From Dichetophora obliterata (taxonomy: Eukaryota > Arthropoda > Insecta > Diptera > Sciomyzidae), in the NCBI GenBank assembly GCA_963920525.1, contig OY986437.1:115622715-115686714 (forward strand): DNA of 64,000 nucleotides. Reading direction: 5' to 3'. A program made the position numbers and the translations under genes. This document shows, piece after piece, positions 10,855 to 22,990 of the stretch. Below the pieces are notes generated by a model. The model saw only the letters and a list, made by a program, of their open reading frames with translations. It was not told the DNA's origin and made no database searches. Numbering within the stretch: position 1 is the stretch's first letter; each line of letters starts with the position of its first letter.

Positions 10855-11693
10855 CCCCCTTAAAACCTCCGCCACAAAAATCTTCACAGATGGATCCAAA
10901 CTTCGAGAACAAGTAGGGGAGGTATCTACTCCCAGGACCTCGAAATCGAAGCGTCCTTTAGACTTCCTAACTATTGTAGTGTCTGCCAAGCGGAAATGAT
11001 GGCTATTCACGAAACCACTAGGTCAAAAAGACCTTGAAGGAAAAAGTATTTCCATCTTTTCAGATAGCCAAGCTGCACTGAAAGCACTGAACTCAAATAT
11101 TGACAACTCTAAAACTCTCACTGAGTGCCGCAAATCTCTTAACGAGATGGCAAGGCTACTCAGGATTCACCTCATATGGGTACCCGGACACAGGGATATC
11201 GAGGGCAACAATTTGGCCGACGAATTGGCAAGGAAGGGTACGACCTCTAACACTCTCTTAAATGAGGACTTTATGGGTATACCCATTTCCTCCTATAAAC
11301 TCCAGTGCAAAAACAGATCCTTAGGTCTTGCACAAGAACGCTGGGAACGCCTTGATACATGTAGGATAACTAAGCTAACATGGCCTACCTACGACTTAAA
11401 ACTCACCAACTCACTGCTTGAGTTAAGCAGGGTAAACCTGTCAAAAATAGTAGGAATCCTAACGGATCACTGCCTGATCGGAGCGCATGCCCTTCGGTTG
11501 GGAGTTGCATTGGGAGGAGGTAGAAAACGTTCAGCACCTCCTCTGCGAATGTCCGGCTCTAGTTAAAAGGAGAATGGCAACTCTGGACCTTCCCTTTTTA
11601 AATGGACTTGCCGAAGTTTCATGCCTGGAAATCAAGCATATCTTTAAATTCATTGTCCGCTCAAACTGGTTTGAGGAGGGAAATCTCTACTAG
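10855..11693 (+). pseudogene. LINE RNase H domain and cysteine-rich C-terminus
   Basis: The RNase H core is recognisable: first aspartate in IFTDGSK (about 10875), glutamate near CQAEMMAI (about 10987), second aspartate in IFSDSQAALKAL (about 11060), and HLIWVPGHRDIEGNNLADEL (about 11170-11225) with the last histidine and aspartate. At least two frameshifts fall between the first three motifs. The ORF at 11147-11566 then shifts into a frame ending VQHLLCECPALVKRR (to 11693), the cysteine-histidine C-terminal motif of LINEs with RNase H. The stop at 11691-11693 is followed by about 100 bp of 3' UTR. Confidence 0.75.
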
Positions 11694-11804
11694 GTTTTAA
11701 AGAGACCATGTGGTATCACAACGGGCTTGCACTGGACTAAGTGTACGAGTCGTCTATCGGCTCAGCCACCATTACCTAATCTAACCTAACCTAAAGTGCG
11801 AGAC

Positions 11805-13874
11805 GATTGACTTTTTTATTAAAAAAACATTAAACAACAAGTTGAAACATTAACTACAAATTGACGGAAGCAGCTCCAGCTAGAGTTGGATTCCGTTCAG
11901 GACACTTTGCTCTAGTGAAGAATGTGGTAGTAGCACGATAGGACGAAAGAAGCCAAAGTGGAAGTTCTATGTAGTTTTTAACTTATAAGAACTATTAAAT
12001 ATTAAGCTAGTTCAATTTATACCAGTTGCAATAATACTACTATTTTTCTGTTAAAAGTATACAGCTATCATAGCTTGATCAAAATAGGCTAGTCAAAATT
12101 CTAGCTGAAATCATATCGAGAATAAGGCAATTGTATTCTCCTATGATATTAAATCTAAAAAAAAATATCAGTTTGCGCTTTTTTGAAAGTATTTAAGAAG
12201 TATTCTTTGGACTAGTAAATTTATTTGTATTTTAAGTGAACAACAGTTGTTCAATTTATTGTAAATGTTGTAGACGAATTAAAGTTTCTTTAGTACCAAA
12301 TTTGGTACATTTTTATTCAATTGAAGTTCGATTGTAATCTCAAAAATATGAATGTATTATTTTGTTTAGAGCTTAGAAAATCTTAAAATTTTACGTATCT
12401 CATTTTCATTTCATAAAAAACGATTCATTATAACGAAGAACATAAAATAAAAAAAAATTTTATTACAGAAATATTTATTGTTGTTCGTTCGTTTACAATC
12501 CTTAAAAAATTCTAAGAAAAGTTTGTTTTAGAAAAAAAGTTTTCCTAATTTTTTTTACAAATAGTATTCATACTCAGAAAAAATATTTTAAAAGAAGTGT
12601 TTTTTAAGATATAAAAGACAAAATCATTGTACATAAATATGGTAGAGTAGTTTAGGTGCAATCAGTGGCGTAGATAGCTTTTGGTTGTTTGGAGGTGTCC
12701 GTAATAAATATAAAATCCTTACAAAAGTTAATTTTAGAATACTTAGTTACATGACTGTTTTTTGACTTAAAATGTTATATTTCACATCCTTATTTTGTTG
12801 AATTATCGAAAAACGTTGAATTGAAACTAAGCACCACCAAATTTCTGGAAGCTGCACATGTCACTATATCTCTAGTAATTGTTGACCAATTTAGAAAAAT
12901 TAAACACTGAACTAGATCTAGTTTTAATAACTTGTACATATACATTTGGATTCGGGCTTAACTTAATAAAATCAACTCAAAACAACATGAGTATTTAGAA
13001 ATATTTCCATGGCTCTGAGCGGTCCAGACCCGCGTATCACCACACATTTCTACGCCCCTGGGTGTAATAATTTATTGGTTTAATTAAAATATTGGTTTTT
13101 ATATGTATCTGCAAAAAAAGCTTTAAGGAATATATGTGTTTTGTGATTCAGTGGCTTTTGGTTTAAAATTTCTTGGCAACTCCGTGCTGAGCTGGTTGTT
13201 ACGAATAGTTTAAAATGTTTGTAAAAATAAAAAGGCGTGCATAACACCATAAAATCACACACACACACACACACAGTTACAGAAACACTTTCAAGTGGTC
13301 GCCCACACTCACACTTAAAAGTTACTTAGTGGTACACAAGTCATCGAAAAGTCACATCCTAGCAGCAACAAAGTTTCGAACTACACTCACCTGACTCACG
13401 AGCTGATGTGGCAGCGTAGCTTAAGAACAAACATTAAAAGCTTGTGCCACGCAAAAGTTCGGCACGTTGACAAAATAAGCAATATAGTGCAACAATAATA
13501 ATAACAATAACAACAACAAACAAAAACTCCTGCAGTTACCACAACTAAAAGTTGTACGCATTCAGTGTAAATTCAGTCGTTGCACAGTGCGATTTATTCA
13601 ATTATAATGGAACAATTTTCCAAAAAAACGTTGTTAAATTTAAACAGAAAACAAGTTTTATTCAAAAAGAAATATATTTATTTTATAAAAACAATACCAA
13701 AAGAGTCCACTAAAGCCAACTTATTTAAAAAATTTTTTCTACAAAAGTTTTTTTTAAGGTTCATTAGGTAAAAAAAATATTTGATACATACTTTATTATT
13801 TCAATATAAATCAAGGAATTTTCGAAAAAAATTGCTTTATTACATTTTTGTAAAACAGGACTTTTTTGCAATAG
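11805..13874. other. AT-rich stretch without recognised gene
   Basis: Together with 9551-9720 this is the pre-insertion DNA of the LOA-like element. It has a (CA)n run at about 13256-13276 and an (ATA/ACA)-rich tract at about 13490-13525, but I see no ORF with family resemblance on either strand. Confidence 0.5.
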
Positions 13875-14290
13875 CTTATACTACAATAACTAAAGAAGAT
13901 AGAAAAATTTGTCTCAATTTGGAATAAATGTGCGCTTTAGAAAAATAGAGATTTCCAACAAATCGGTTTTTTTTTATTTAAGACATGACTGTTTGTTGGT
14001 GTTTGTTAAAGCCAAAATATTTTTCTTAATGCTGGTAGAATTTGAGAGTGTAGAAAATTATAATACTGTATAATTGAATACTGTATAATGAATTTTTCAC
14101 GTCAAATAATTTATGGTCAAAATTAACAAAATTATAACTCCAGTTTGTTGGAAATCTCTATTTTTCTAAAAAAAAAAAAATAATATAATTAAGTTTAAGT
14201 GCACATAATTCGAAAGCTTAGAAAAAGGCGGACATTTCTTTGGGACAAATTTTTCTATCTTGGTCAGTTATTGCAGTAAAAGCGATAAAA
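13875..14290. repeat. Inverted-repeat element, MITE-like
   Basis: GATAGAAAAATTTGTC at about 13900 and TAGAAAAATAGAGATTTCCA at about 13940 are both repeated in inverse and in mirror order near 14140-14165 and 14245-14265, around an AT-rich centre. Ends and TSD are not resolved. Confidence 0.5.
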
Positions 14291-14456
14291 AAAGACCTTT
14301 TCACACACGTTAAAAAAAAAGTATAGCAGTGAGAGGACTGCCGACCGAAGCGAAAACCTATATATAAAATATTAGTATTCCCTGGAAGACGTTGTCCTGC
14401 CACGGACCGCCTTACTGCTATATAAGAATTTTCATGCTAATAGGGGGTTTCGGACT

Positions 14457-14500
14457 ATCCTACATGTAGTATGAGCTTTCGCACATCCTACATGTAGGAT
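14457..14500. repeat. Pair of short palindromes
   Basis: ATCCTACATGTAGGAT (14485-14500) is a perfect 16 bp palindrome; a one-mismatch copy, ATCCTACATGTAGTAT, lies at 14457-14472. It could be a dimer-binding site or a transposon subterminal motif; the sequence does not say which. Confidence 0.5.
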
Positions 14501-14589
14501 GAAATCAAAAAGTTTTAAAAGTTCCGCTCTGATCTTGTTCTTCTCTGTGCGTCCTTGTTTGTAGATTTCCTTGGTAATTGTTGTTGGTG

Positions 14590-15075
14590 CAATTACATAT
14601 ATATATATATATATATGTATTTCCGTTATGGTAACACTTTTACTAAAAACAAATAGATTTACAAATATTATATATATTCTTTAATTCATATGTATAAACT
14701 GTTTTCTAAATTAGTTCGATGTCATATGCTGACTGTAGCTACAAATAAGCATCCACAAAAAATTAAAGCTTACTGTACAACAACAACTACTTAGCAAATT
14801 TACAACAACAACGCAAAGAGAATTACAAGATCGCAGCGGTTGCGCAGCGTTAGAGGGGATGAACCGAATTGGCGGCGTAAAATATACAGCACTTTGCATG
14901 CCATATTTTCTGTTTGCCTGCTAGCAAGCACTAAACACTTGCTTGTGCTACTGGTGATGGCACTTAGAGGATGTTGGCTAGCAACAAATTTTGCACTGCA
15001 CTTGCTGGTGGTGGCACTTGGAGGACGCTCGCCAGCAAAGATAGCTAATTAAACTTTGCTGCACTTGCTGATGCA
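14590..15075. repeat. (AT)n run followed by short tandem repeat
   Basis: (AT)n occupies about 14598-14617. Between about 14920 and 15075 there are three degenerate units sharing the core GCACTTGCT..TG.TG..GCACTT with GGA(C/T)G.T.GCTAGCAA, about 65 bp apart. No coding resemblance. Confidence 0.4.
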
Positions 15076-17500
15076 CCGGGTGATCGTTGGCCTTCCTTAT
15101 TTTTTTTTATTATTTTGTTCTTTTTAAGTTTTTTAAGTTTACAATATTACAAGTTTACGAAATATGTTGCAAGTACAAGCTCTTGAATTAAATATGTCGC
15201 AAAATGATAAAATGCAAATAAAATAAAATATTTGCGCTAAAATACGACCGAAATGTGAAACGTCAAAATTTGCAATTGTTAAAATTTCATCGTCCATTTG
15301 ACACTGCAAAAGAGACAAATTTATTTCAACACACACAATTTTTATACAACCTGATATTTTCTATCCTACCACGACTGAAAAGTTTCCTTTTGGCACACAC
15401 CCTTTATGAAAAAATTTATTAATAGAACAATGATAGTTGGCAACTCTGAAAATAAAATGCCGCAGTGGTGAAAATAAAAAGCCACTGACAGATACCACAA
15501 GTGTGAAAATTGTCAAACTTTGTTTGACGATATGTAATAAAATAAGAGCATGCATGTAATTATTTGAATGTTAAACATATTCCTTTATCACAACTTAAAG
15601 ATTAAAATGTTAAAACACTCAATCCATACATTATTTTTCTTGTTTGCAAACTAAGTTCCAGCAGAAAAAAAAGCAAAAAAAGAAGAAGATCGATGCATTT
15701 TTAATGCCCTTATTTTTTATGCCTATCCGAACACTCGTTTCGTGCAAAACACTGTTCGTTAGTGGTTTTGAAATTTGCAATTCGAACAGATAACAGATAA
15801 CAGAGTAACATTTGTGAAGTTTGCATCCCTAACGATCAATGAAATGGCGAATTCAAACGTCAAAATCACACGAATACTCAAATGCTATCGTTGTGTTGTG
15901 TTCGTTGAATTAGATTGTTTAAAAAAATGGAAAATGTTCAAATGGTAAAACTTACTCAGCGTCTGCTATCTCTAGCACATTAGTGCAATCTCGCAACCTA
16001 CGCCTGTGCACCCTCAATTCGCGTTCACCAGCCTGCTCAAAATCAAAAAATGCTAAAGCTGCATACATTTTTATTAAACACTTAACACTTCAATGTCACT
16101 TTATTATTGAACACTTGTAGCTCAATAGTTATAGTTTATGTAAAACACAATCACAATGAAAACAAATAAGCAAATTACTTTATTTTTTAAAATAAATTGA
16201 CTGAATAAAAACAAAACAGCTGTTCACATAAATAAACCAAATAACGGCGTTGCCAGCAAACAATAAACGAAGCAAAATTCTTAATAATCTTTAAATTAAA
16301 TAGACAAAAACAGAAAACTTTTGAAATGTTTGATCTGGCATTGCCGCATTTGACAACTGCTTCTGTATAACAGTTTGAATTACATCAGAAACGTTAGCAT
16401 GTCGTAAGAGTTATCGAGTAGCTTCGTTATGGATACAAATTTACATTTGCTTACAACATCGTTCGCATAGCATTCGATTGTTGAATGCTTCGTTAGGCAT
16501 ACAAAATAAGGCCATAAAACTCACCATGAATAGCAGCTGTTTGAGTAAAAGCAAATTTTTCAAAAATGTTGACAAATACAACAACTGAAGAAATTGCCAA
16601 ACTTTAATGGCATATATATACCAATATAAACCGAATTAATAATAAGTTTTGGTTGCAAACATCTTATTGCAACCTAACTTAAGTATTTATATACTAACAA
16701 ACAGATTATATGCATTAATTTCAGGAGTTGCCAAGTGATTTCTTTGTGAGCTTGCGGCCAATTAAGAACAAAAGTGACGATCACTGTTGATTTTTTTATG
16801 CACAAATACATGCAAACATTTTTGAGGTTATTTTTTGTAATTTTCCTATCTTGTTATCTTTGCTGTCTGTATTGTTGACGATTTCCTTGGAAAAATGCGA
16901 TGATGCAAGCCAATGATTTACCCTCTACCAAAATCGTTCAACGCGCCTAAAGAAGTTTTCACTTCAAAAATTCTAAAATTAATTGTTTTATAATCACTAA
17001 AAATTCAATAGCAAATTTTGTATGGAATGTTCCATTCAAGTCACATTTAATATAGAACATTTTCTTAAAAACTCAATTGAAATAATCTTAATATATAAAA
17101 GGAAAGCACGCTACTTCGTGTCCAATATCTCTCAAACTGTTCAGGCTGAAAGTATGCACATTTTAATACATAAAAGGCAAGCATGCTGTTCCGCACACAG
17201 TATTTCCTAAATTGTAATTCTTTTTTGACAGAAAAGTAATTTTACAAGACACACTGTTCTCAAAAATGTTCAGCCTGAAAGTATGCACAGAAAATATATT
17301 TGATATTTACGTTTATATTTACAATAATACGTTTTTTTATCTAACTACCTCTTTTCTTCTTCCTTTTATAAAAAAGTTATGACGAATTTAATGAAAATCT
17401 TTTGTGTCAATGTGAGTTGGTTGTACCAAAAAATATAATAGATATAATAGAAAAAATATAGTAAAATAGATAATGCGTTTACATAGATCTAATCATGCCT
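15076..17500. other. AT-rich stretch, no gene seen
   Basis: The only structure noted is a weak inverted pair, CCTTATTTTTTATGCCTA near 15708 and its near-complement near 16493-16510, possibly the ends of an old 0.8 kb element, plus a short direct repeat, GCCTGAAAGTATGCACA-like, at about 17145 and 17272. I do not recognise coding sequence. Confidence 0.35.
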
Positions 17501-17524
17501 TTGTTTTCAATCTACTTTTGAGTT

Positions 17525-18060
17525 GGCCTTTCGATAAGTTAACATCAAAAAAGCTACAATTGTTAACAAAGGTACTCATGCGATTTAAAAGAGCAGTAGC
17601 CATAGAATTTGATGTACTAAAAGGTAAGTAAATTAAGTTGTTAGCGCTTCTACTGCTTCTACGGTTAGTGTTAAAATTTATAAGAGTTAGGAGTTCTGGT
17701 GAATCGAATATACCAGTTATGAGTTGGTGTAAATAGACAATATCTGCAGACGTCCTCCTCTAATTCAAAGATTGCATTTTAAATAGTTTTAAACGATCCT
17801 CCTAAGGAGGAAGGTTAAAATGTCAGTTGAAATGCCTTAAGCCTCCCGAACAAAACGTTTTTGAATTGATTCTATTCGTTCAACATGAACATTGTAACTT
17901 GGGGACCAAACTTGACTTGCATACTCCAAATGAGGATGCACAATAGAATAATATAGCGTTGTAGTTGTAATCATACCATTAAATTCTTTGGCCCAGCGTT
18001 TTATAATCCCGGGCATAGAAAATAATGATTATTTACAAATGTTATCAATGTGAACATTAC
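17525..18060 (-). pseudogene. Jockey/CR1-like LINE reverse transcriptase fragment
   Basis: On the minus strand from about 18060 the frame reads a thumb-like region: YYSIVHPHLEYASQVWSP, then NVHVERIESIQKRFVRE, which is characteristic of Jockey/CR1-group RTs. After frameshifts it continues with ELLTLINFNTNRRSRSAN and, near 17530, RMSTFVNNCSFFDVN, the conserved end of the protein. Palm and upstream domains are missing and at least two stops interrupt the fragment. No poly-A tail or TSD was identified. Confidence 0.65.
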
Positions 18061-19389
18061 ACTTGAACTCATTTTTCAACAGTGCTTCAATACGTAAAGT
18101 GTTATTTAAGGTGGTACATTTGTATTTTGCAAAAATCAAGTGTATTAAAAATCAAGCTGTAAAAAGAGAAAAAGTGCTTTTGGCAAAGAGAAAGTGCTTC
18201 AAAGAGAAAGTGTGCGGAAGACTTGTCGTAGGACAGGTTTTTATACTACTTTAGGTATAAAAGCTATAGCTAAAAGTTTGTTACTGAATGTAAGTCTATT
18301 TCCAATAATCATCCAGTGTTCGTAATTTTTCATTTTATAACCAATTGAATAATTATTCCTCAATATTTTTAAACTAATTTAAATGCTGATTTATGAAAAA
18401 ATAGACTTATAACTCATTCATATATAATGATTTATTTGTTAACTTTTTTAATATTTGCGAAAGTTGGGACTTTATTTAGACAAAAAATGTTGAATGCAAT
18501 TCCATAATTCTTAAAACCATAAAAAAAATTCAATCGTATAGAATGTCTAATTGAAATGTTTTTTTTTAAGAATGAAAATTGGTTAATTTCTGTTTGTGTT
18601 TTTAATAGAAAACCAAACAAAATTAGTTTAGATAATAATGCTTCTTTTTTTCATTTCAATAAAAGTTTCAATGTAGAAATAATCTAATTTACTAAATCCT
18701 TATTTGCACAAATGTACCTTTACACACCAAATGTTTTCTGGTTACATAAGACATTCTACACTTATTAGAATTATTTATATTTACGCAAACAAATGATGTC
18801 AGTTTTTTGTAAGATAAAACTTTTCTGCTATCAGAAATGGGCTGTTAAGTAAAAGGAGTTTTTTCTTGCTAAGCCAATGAAAAAAGTTTTCCAGCTTCGA
18901 TCAAAAAATGATTTTTTTTAGTTATGTCGTTATCAGTGTTGCCAGATTTTGGAAGAGATCATTCCCGTTTTTTTCATGCATTTCAAGAAGTTTTTCCTGT
19001 TCTTCTCTTAACGTTTTTTCCCTTTTTTAAAGTATATTAAAAAAAAAAGCTACCGACATTTTGTTTCTTGCTTCAGTGTTTTATTTTAAATAGAACCCAT
19101 AACAACACAAACCTAAGTAATGTAACTTAAACTATGCCATTAAAACAGTATAACACATTTATTTTTTTGTACATACTACTTGCCTGAAGTTTCAAATACT
19201 TCCTCTTAAATTCTTATCCTATGCAATCTTAGTTTTTCATAAGTATTTTGGTTTGTAAAATAACATGTACGGTATTTTATATTAGTTCTATTTAAATTTA
19301 GGGAAAATTGTATTTGTATCAGCAAATTTCATCAGTGCGACTGATAGATCACCTCAATCTGAAATGGGCGACATATTTTTATATACATA
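18061..19389. other. AT-rich stretch, no gene seen
   Basis: No reading frame here resembles a known family. CAGTGTTGCCAGATTTTGG near 18935 looks like a hAT-type terminus, but no matching opposite end was found. Confidence 0.35.
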
Positions 19390-19508
19390 TCGTCGTTCAA
19401 AAGTGAATTAACGAATCTGAAAAATTTTATTTTTAATTTTCTATAGAATTTTCATTAGAAATGAAAAATTTAATTTTTAAGATTCGCAAGTTCACTTTTG
19501 TTACGACA
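19390..19508. repeat. Hairpin MITE
   Basis: TCGTCGTTCAAAAGTGAATT and the following bases pair with the complement of GCAAGTTCACTTTTGTTACGA ending near 19507; almost the whole 119 bp folds on itself. It lies just downstream of the piggyBac relic's stop codon. Confidence 0.5.
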
Positions 19509-19942
19509 ATATGTAAAAATTATTATTCTTAAATCATATTACTGATAATATTTCGCAAAACAGTTGCGTACAAGACATAGGGTCTTTTGACAAATAGTGC
19601 ATGACCATTTGCTACGCTGGTGGCAGACAACGCATCGCAATTGAGAATCATTCTTTTTGGGCACGTGCGAAGTTTTCTCGTGCTCTACAGATGAAGCTGG
19701 ATTTCTGTATTTAGACACAGAAAAACTTTTACCCTGGATGGAAACTAGGCTGAGTTTTTAAATCGCTTCCACATTTATTATAAATAAGGCACAATTTCCA
19801 TGCGTAAGATAATTTTCGAAGAAAACGATATGAATTTCTGGTTTGGGATTTTTTTTTACAAAGTCTAAAATCTGCGCACCGAGTGGAATCAATCGATCCG
19901 TGTTACTATTCTTAACGCAGTAAACTTCAAAGTCGTAGCAAT

Positions 19943-20140
19943 GGTTATGTTAGGTTATGTTGACACTGCCGCCGCTGTACGTGCTCAAACTACACAAGTA
20001 CCACGGCTCACTTAGACCTATAAGGTCTATTGTGATACCGCTGCACACTTGGCCTTTAGTCTGACTGGAACCACATTGAGCTCTTAATAAAGCTTGTAAG
20101 ACGTTTAACACTTGTCCTTGACAGGTCGCCAAGCTTCGTT
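19943..20140 (-). mobile_element. 198 bp 5'-truncated LINE tail with 13 bp TSD
   Basis: AAGTCGTAGCAAT occurs at 19930-19942 and 20141-20153. The insert between, on the minus strand, ends CATAACCTAACATAACC next to the TSD, like the tail of the 9.7-11.8 kb LINE, and shares GGTATCACAA and CTAAGTG in its last 110 bp. It is therefore a very short 3' fragment of a related LOA-like family. It interrupts the piggyBac frame exactly between YCYD and FEVYC. Confidence 0.8.
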
Positions 20141-20689
20141 AAGTCGTAGCAATACCAAGAAGAGCTAGCTAGCATCCAAATTTTATAGCCAAAACGAAAA
20201 TGTTTTCCTCTTATGAGTTGTTTTGCAGAGTGTTTTCCAAAATATTTCACCATCGATTCATCAATTTAAAGATGTTTGTGTAAAAAGCCGAATTGTTAAA
20301 ATGTATGCTGGAGTTTTAATATGAGTGGTCTTATTTTATACATTTTGTTCTCTAACGATCCAATGTTAGCGTTGTCAGCTAAATGTAGGTACTTCTTTAT
20401 TGTAAGGAACCGGTCTCTGAACATAACCTTATATCAGAGCTGTAAAAGAATGCATTCAATTTGATTTAAATCACAAAAAAATGAATCAATGAATAACGAA
20501 AAAAGAATGCATTCAATGAATGCAAAATTGATTTATAAAAAAAATTTTTAATTCACACTCAATTTAAAAAAAAAATATTAATTATTCATTTCAATTATAC
20601 ATTTTCGTTATTCAGAATAATGAATCAAATTTTTTATTCATTTGAATGCTATTCACAAAGAATGCCATTCACAAAGAAATACAGAATTT

Positions 20690-21060
20690 TCAATTATTCT
20701 ATTTTTATTTCATATTCATTTTTTATTCGTTATTCATTTTTTATTCTTTATTCATTTGTTATTCATTTGTTATTCATTATTCATTTGTTATTCATTATTC
20801 TTTTTTTATTCATTATTCATTTTTTATTCATTATTCTTTTTTTATTCATTATTCATGTTTTAGTCATTACTCATTTATTATTCATTATTCTTTTTTTATT
20901 CATTATTCATTTTTTATTCATTATTCATTTTTTATTTATGATTCATTTTTTATTCATTATTCTTTTGTTACTCATTATTCATTTGTTATTCATTTTTTAT
21001 TCATTATTCCTTTGTTATTCATTATTCATTTTTTATTCTTTATTCATTTGTTATTAATTT
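20690..21060 (+). repeat. Satellite arm, TTCATTATTCATTTTT-type, left
   Basis: Tandem array of about 17 bp degenerate units (TTATTCATTATTCATTTTTT and variants with TTTGT). It is the inverted counterpart of the array at about 22585-22990 in the other arm of the same element. It accounts for the 145- and 186-residue open frames here, which are repetitive F/I/H/S/L strings. Confidence 0.85.
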
Positions 21061-21355
21061 TTTTGTCATTGCTTATCAATTTGACGATATTGATAAGAAC
21101 AGAAAAAAAATTTAAAAAGTTAATATACATATATACAGAGTTGTTGTTGCCTTCTTCAAACTTATTTGATCTAAATAGCTCACAATTAAAGTATTTTTAT
21201 TTTTAAGAAATTGGTTTAAGAAATCCTACATAAAACGTGATATAAAACGCGTCGTTCTCTAACTTCAGGAACAGAAAGATATCTGTTAATAAAAGTATGT
21301 ACAATTTAAGTTACCAAAAACTGGTGAGAACTTTAAAATAATTTTTTGTACTTTT

Positions 21356-21502
21356 ATATCGATGGCTTAATATAGAAAATGCGTAACTCGTTTTTTTTTT
21401 TGCGAAAGCTGCAATTGTAAATTTGTTACCTATTTTATATAAAATCTGCATTTATAAAGTTTTCTATAGAAAAACGCCTTTTCTATATTAAGCTATCGAT
21501 AT
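21356..21502. repeat. Hairpin MITE in the loop of the foldback element
   Basis: ATATCGATGGCTTAATATAG at 21356 pairs with CTATATTAAGCTATCGATAT ending at 21502. The two 24 bp ends differ at one position. There is no coding sequence between. Confidence 0.6.
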
Positions 21503-22275
21503 GTAAAAAAAATTAGTTTCTCATCTGAATGAAACATGAAATAAAAATTTTGAAAAACGGAATCCAAGTAACCGAACTACCCCCTTAAATATGAAATAAC
21601 TTCAAGTACTTAGAATCGTACACTTGCAAACACAAACTAGGTTAACACTAAACTGACCGCAATCAGTAAATCAGACCTGCTATTATTGTTTTTCGAATCT
21701 ATACATGGTTTTTTATTCTATACCATTATAAATACATTAAATACATTTAATAATAAATAAACCGTTATCTGCGTTTAATAACAAAAATGATGGATATGTT
21801 AATTACCAGTAATTTGATGATGAGGTTCAGGAAAAGGTATAGAAGAAATGTCGGTAGGTTTAGTATTAATAAAATTCAGAGTAAGCTAAGCACGCAGTCA
21901 TGACTATTTCCAACGAATTAATGCCAAGCTTGCTTCTTCGTCCCAGTGGTAAATGGATAACCGAAGTAACCAACTACATACTCTTAAATTTTATGTCATA
22001 ACCGATATACTTATTCCAGCGGGGTGTGAGGAAGTGGTTCTTCATAAGTTAAGACAACAGAGATCAAGCGTACGTTTAGAAACTAGTAAGGCCCAATGAA
22101 ACATGCTTTTAGTGCCACCGAATTCTCTCACCAATTTCCTAAAATTTTTTCTGTTGCGTTTTTTTAACAGATTGTAGACAAGACGATTTCGGTTTGTCTG
22201 TTATGTTTTTTTTTTTTTATTTCTTAAGATATTTATAAAAAATCTTTTGCTGTTGTTATCTATATCGTCAAATTA

Positions 22276-22540
22276 ACAGCCCTATTCTGGCAAATTAACA
22301 AATTGTTAACCAGTATTTTGAATATTTCTATGTGTTTGTTGTTTTCAATACAATTTTAAAGCTCAAAAAACAAAATTTGTTAATGAAATTGTCAATAACT
22401 GAAAAGCAGTTGACAATTTTTATCAACATTTTTTATTTTTGAGCTTCAAATTTTGTTTTGAAATAAAAAAATTACAACAAACACATAGAAATATTCAAAA
22501 TACTGGTTAACAATTTGCTAATTTGCCAGAATAGGGCTGT
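22276..22540. mobile_element. MITE with TA duplication nested in the foldback element
   Basis: ACAGCCCTATTCTGGCAAAT at the left is matched in inverse by the right end (TTTGCCAGAATAGGGCTGT ending at 22540), with TA on both sides (22274-22275, 22541-22542). Pairing continues for about 70 bp (GTTAACCAGTATTTTGAATA and more). TA duplication implies a Tc1/mariner-type transposase. It interrupts an inverted-repeat segment of the host element (TTTGACGATAT near 21083 against ATATCGTCAAA near 22265). Confidence 0.75.
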
Positions 22541-22584
22541 TATAAAAAAAAAACACAGCCCGAGTCGTAAGCAATGACAAAAAT

Positions 22585-22990
22585 ATGAATAAAAAAAGAA
22601 TAATGAATAAAAAATGAGTAATGAATAAGAAATGAATAATGAATAACAAATTAACAATGAATAAAAAATGAATAATGAATAAAAAAAGAATAATGAATAA
22701 AAAATGAGTAATGAATAAAAAATGAATAATGAATAAAAAATGAATACTGAATAACAAATGAATAATGAATAAAAAATTAATTACGAATAAAAAAAGAATA
22801 ATGAACAAAAAATGAGTAATGAATAAAAAATTAATAATGAATATAAAATGAATAATGAATAAAAAGGAATAATGAATGAAAAATGAATAATGGACAACAA
22901 ATGAATAATGAATAAAAAATTAATAATGAATAACAAATGAATAAAGAATAAAAAGTGAATAACGAATAAAAAATGAATAATGACTAAAAA
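22585..22990 (-). repeat. Satellite arm, right, inverted
   Basis: Array of ATGAATAATGAATAAAAAAT-type units, the reverse complement of the left-arm array. The unit order and the spacer variants are not identical between arms, so the arms have diverged by repeat gain or loss as well as substitution. Confidence 0.85.

Larger units (their letters stand above)
9734..11791 (+). mobile_element. 5'-truncated LOA-like non-LTR retrotransposon with 13 bp TSD
   Basis: TAAAGTGCGAGAC occurs at 9721-9733 and again at 11792-11804, immediately after a tail ending CTAATCTAACCTAACC. This defines a target-primed insertion of 2,058 bp. It begins in the middle of the RT domain, so 5' truncation happened on insertion, and it ends with RNase H, a cysteine-rich C-terminus and a short 3' UTR. 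An RNase H domain with this order is found in the I/LOA/R1-type LINEs; LOA-like is my best match from sequence resemblance. An internal deletion and several frameshifts make it dead. Confidence 0.85.

Noticed and set aside
20620..21206. Open frames of 145 and 186 codons rich in F, I, H, L, Y and S
   Set aside because: They are translations of a degenerate ATTCATT satellite in the arm of the foldback element; three frames are open at once and the mirror arm gives the same on the other strand.
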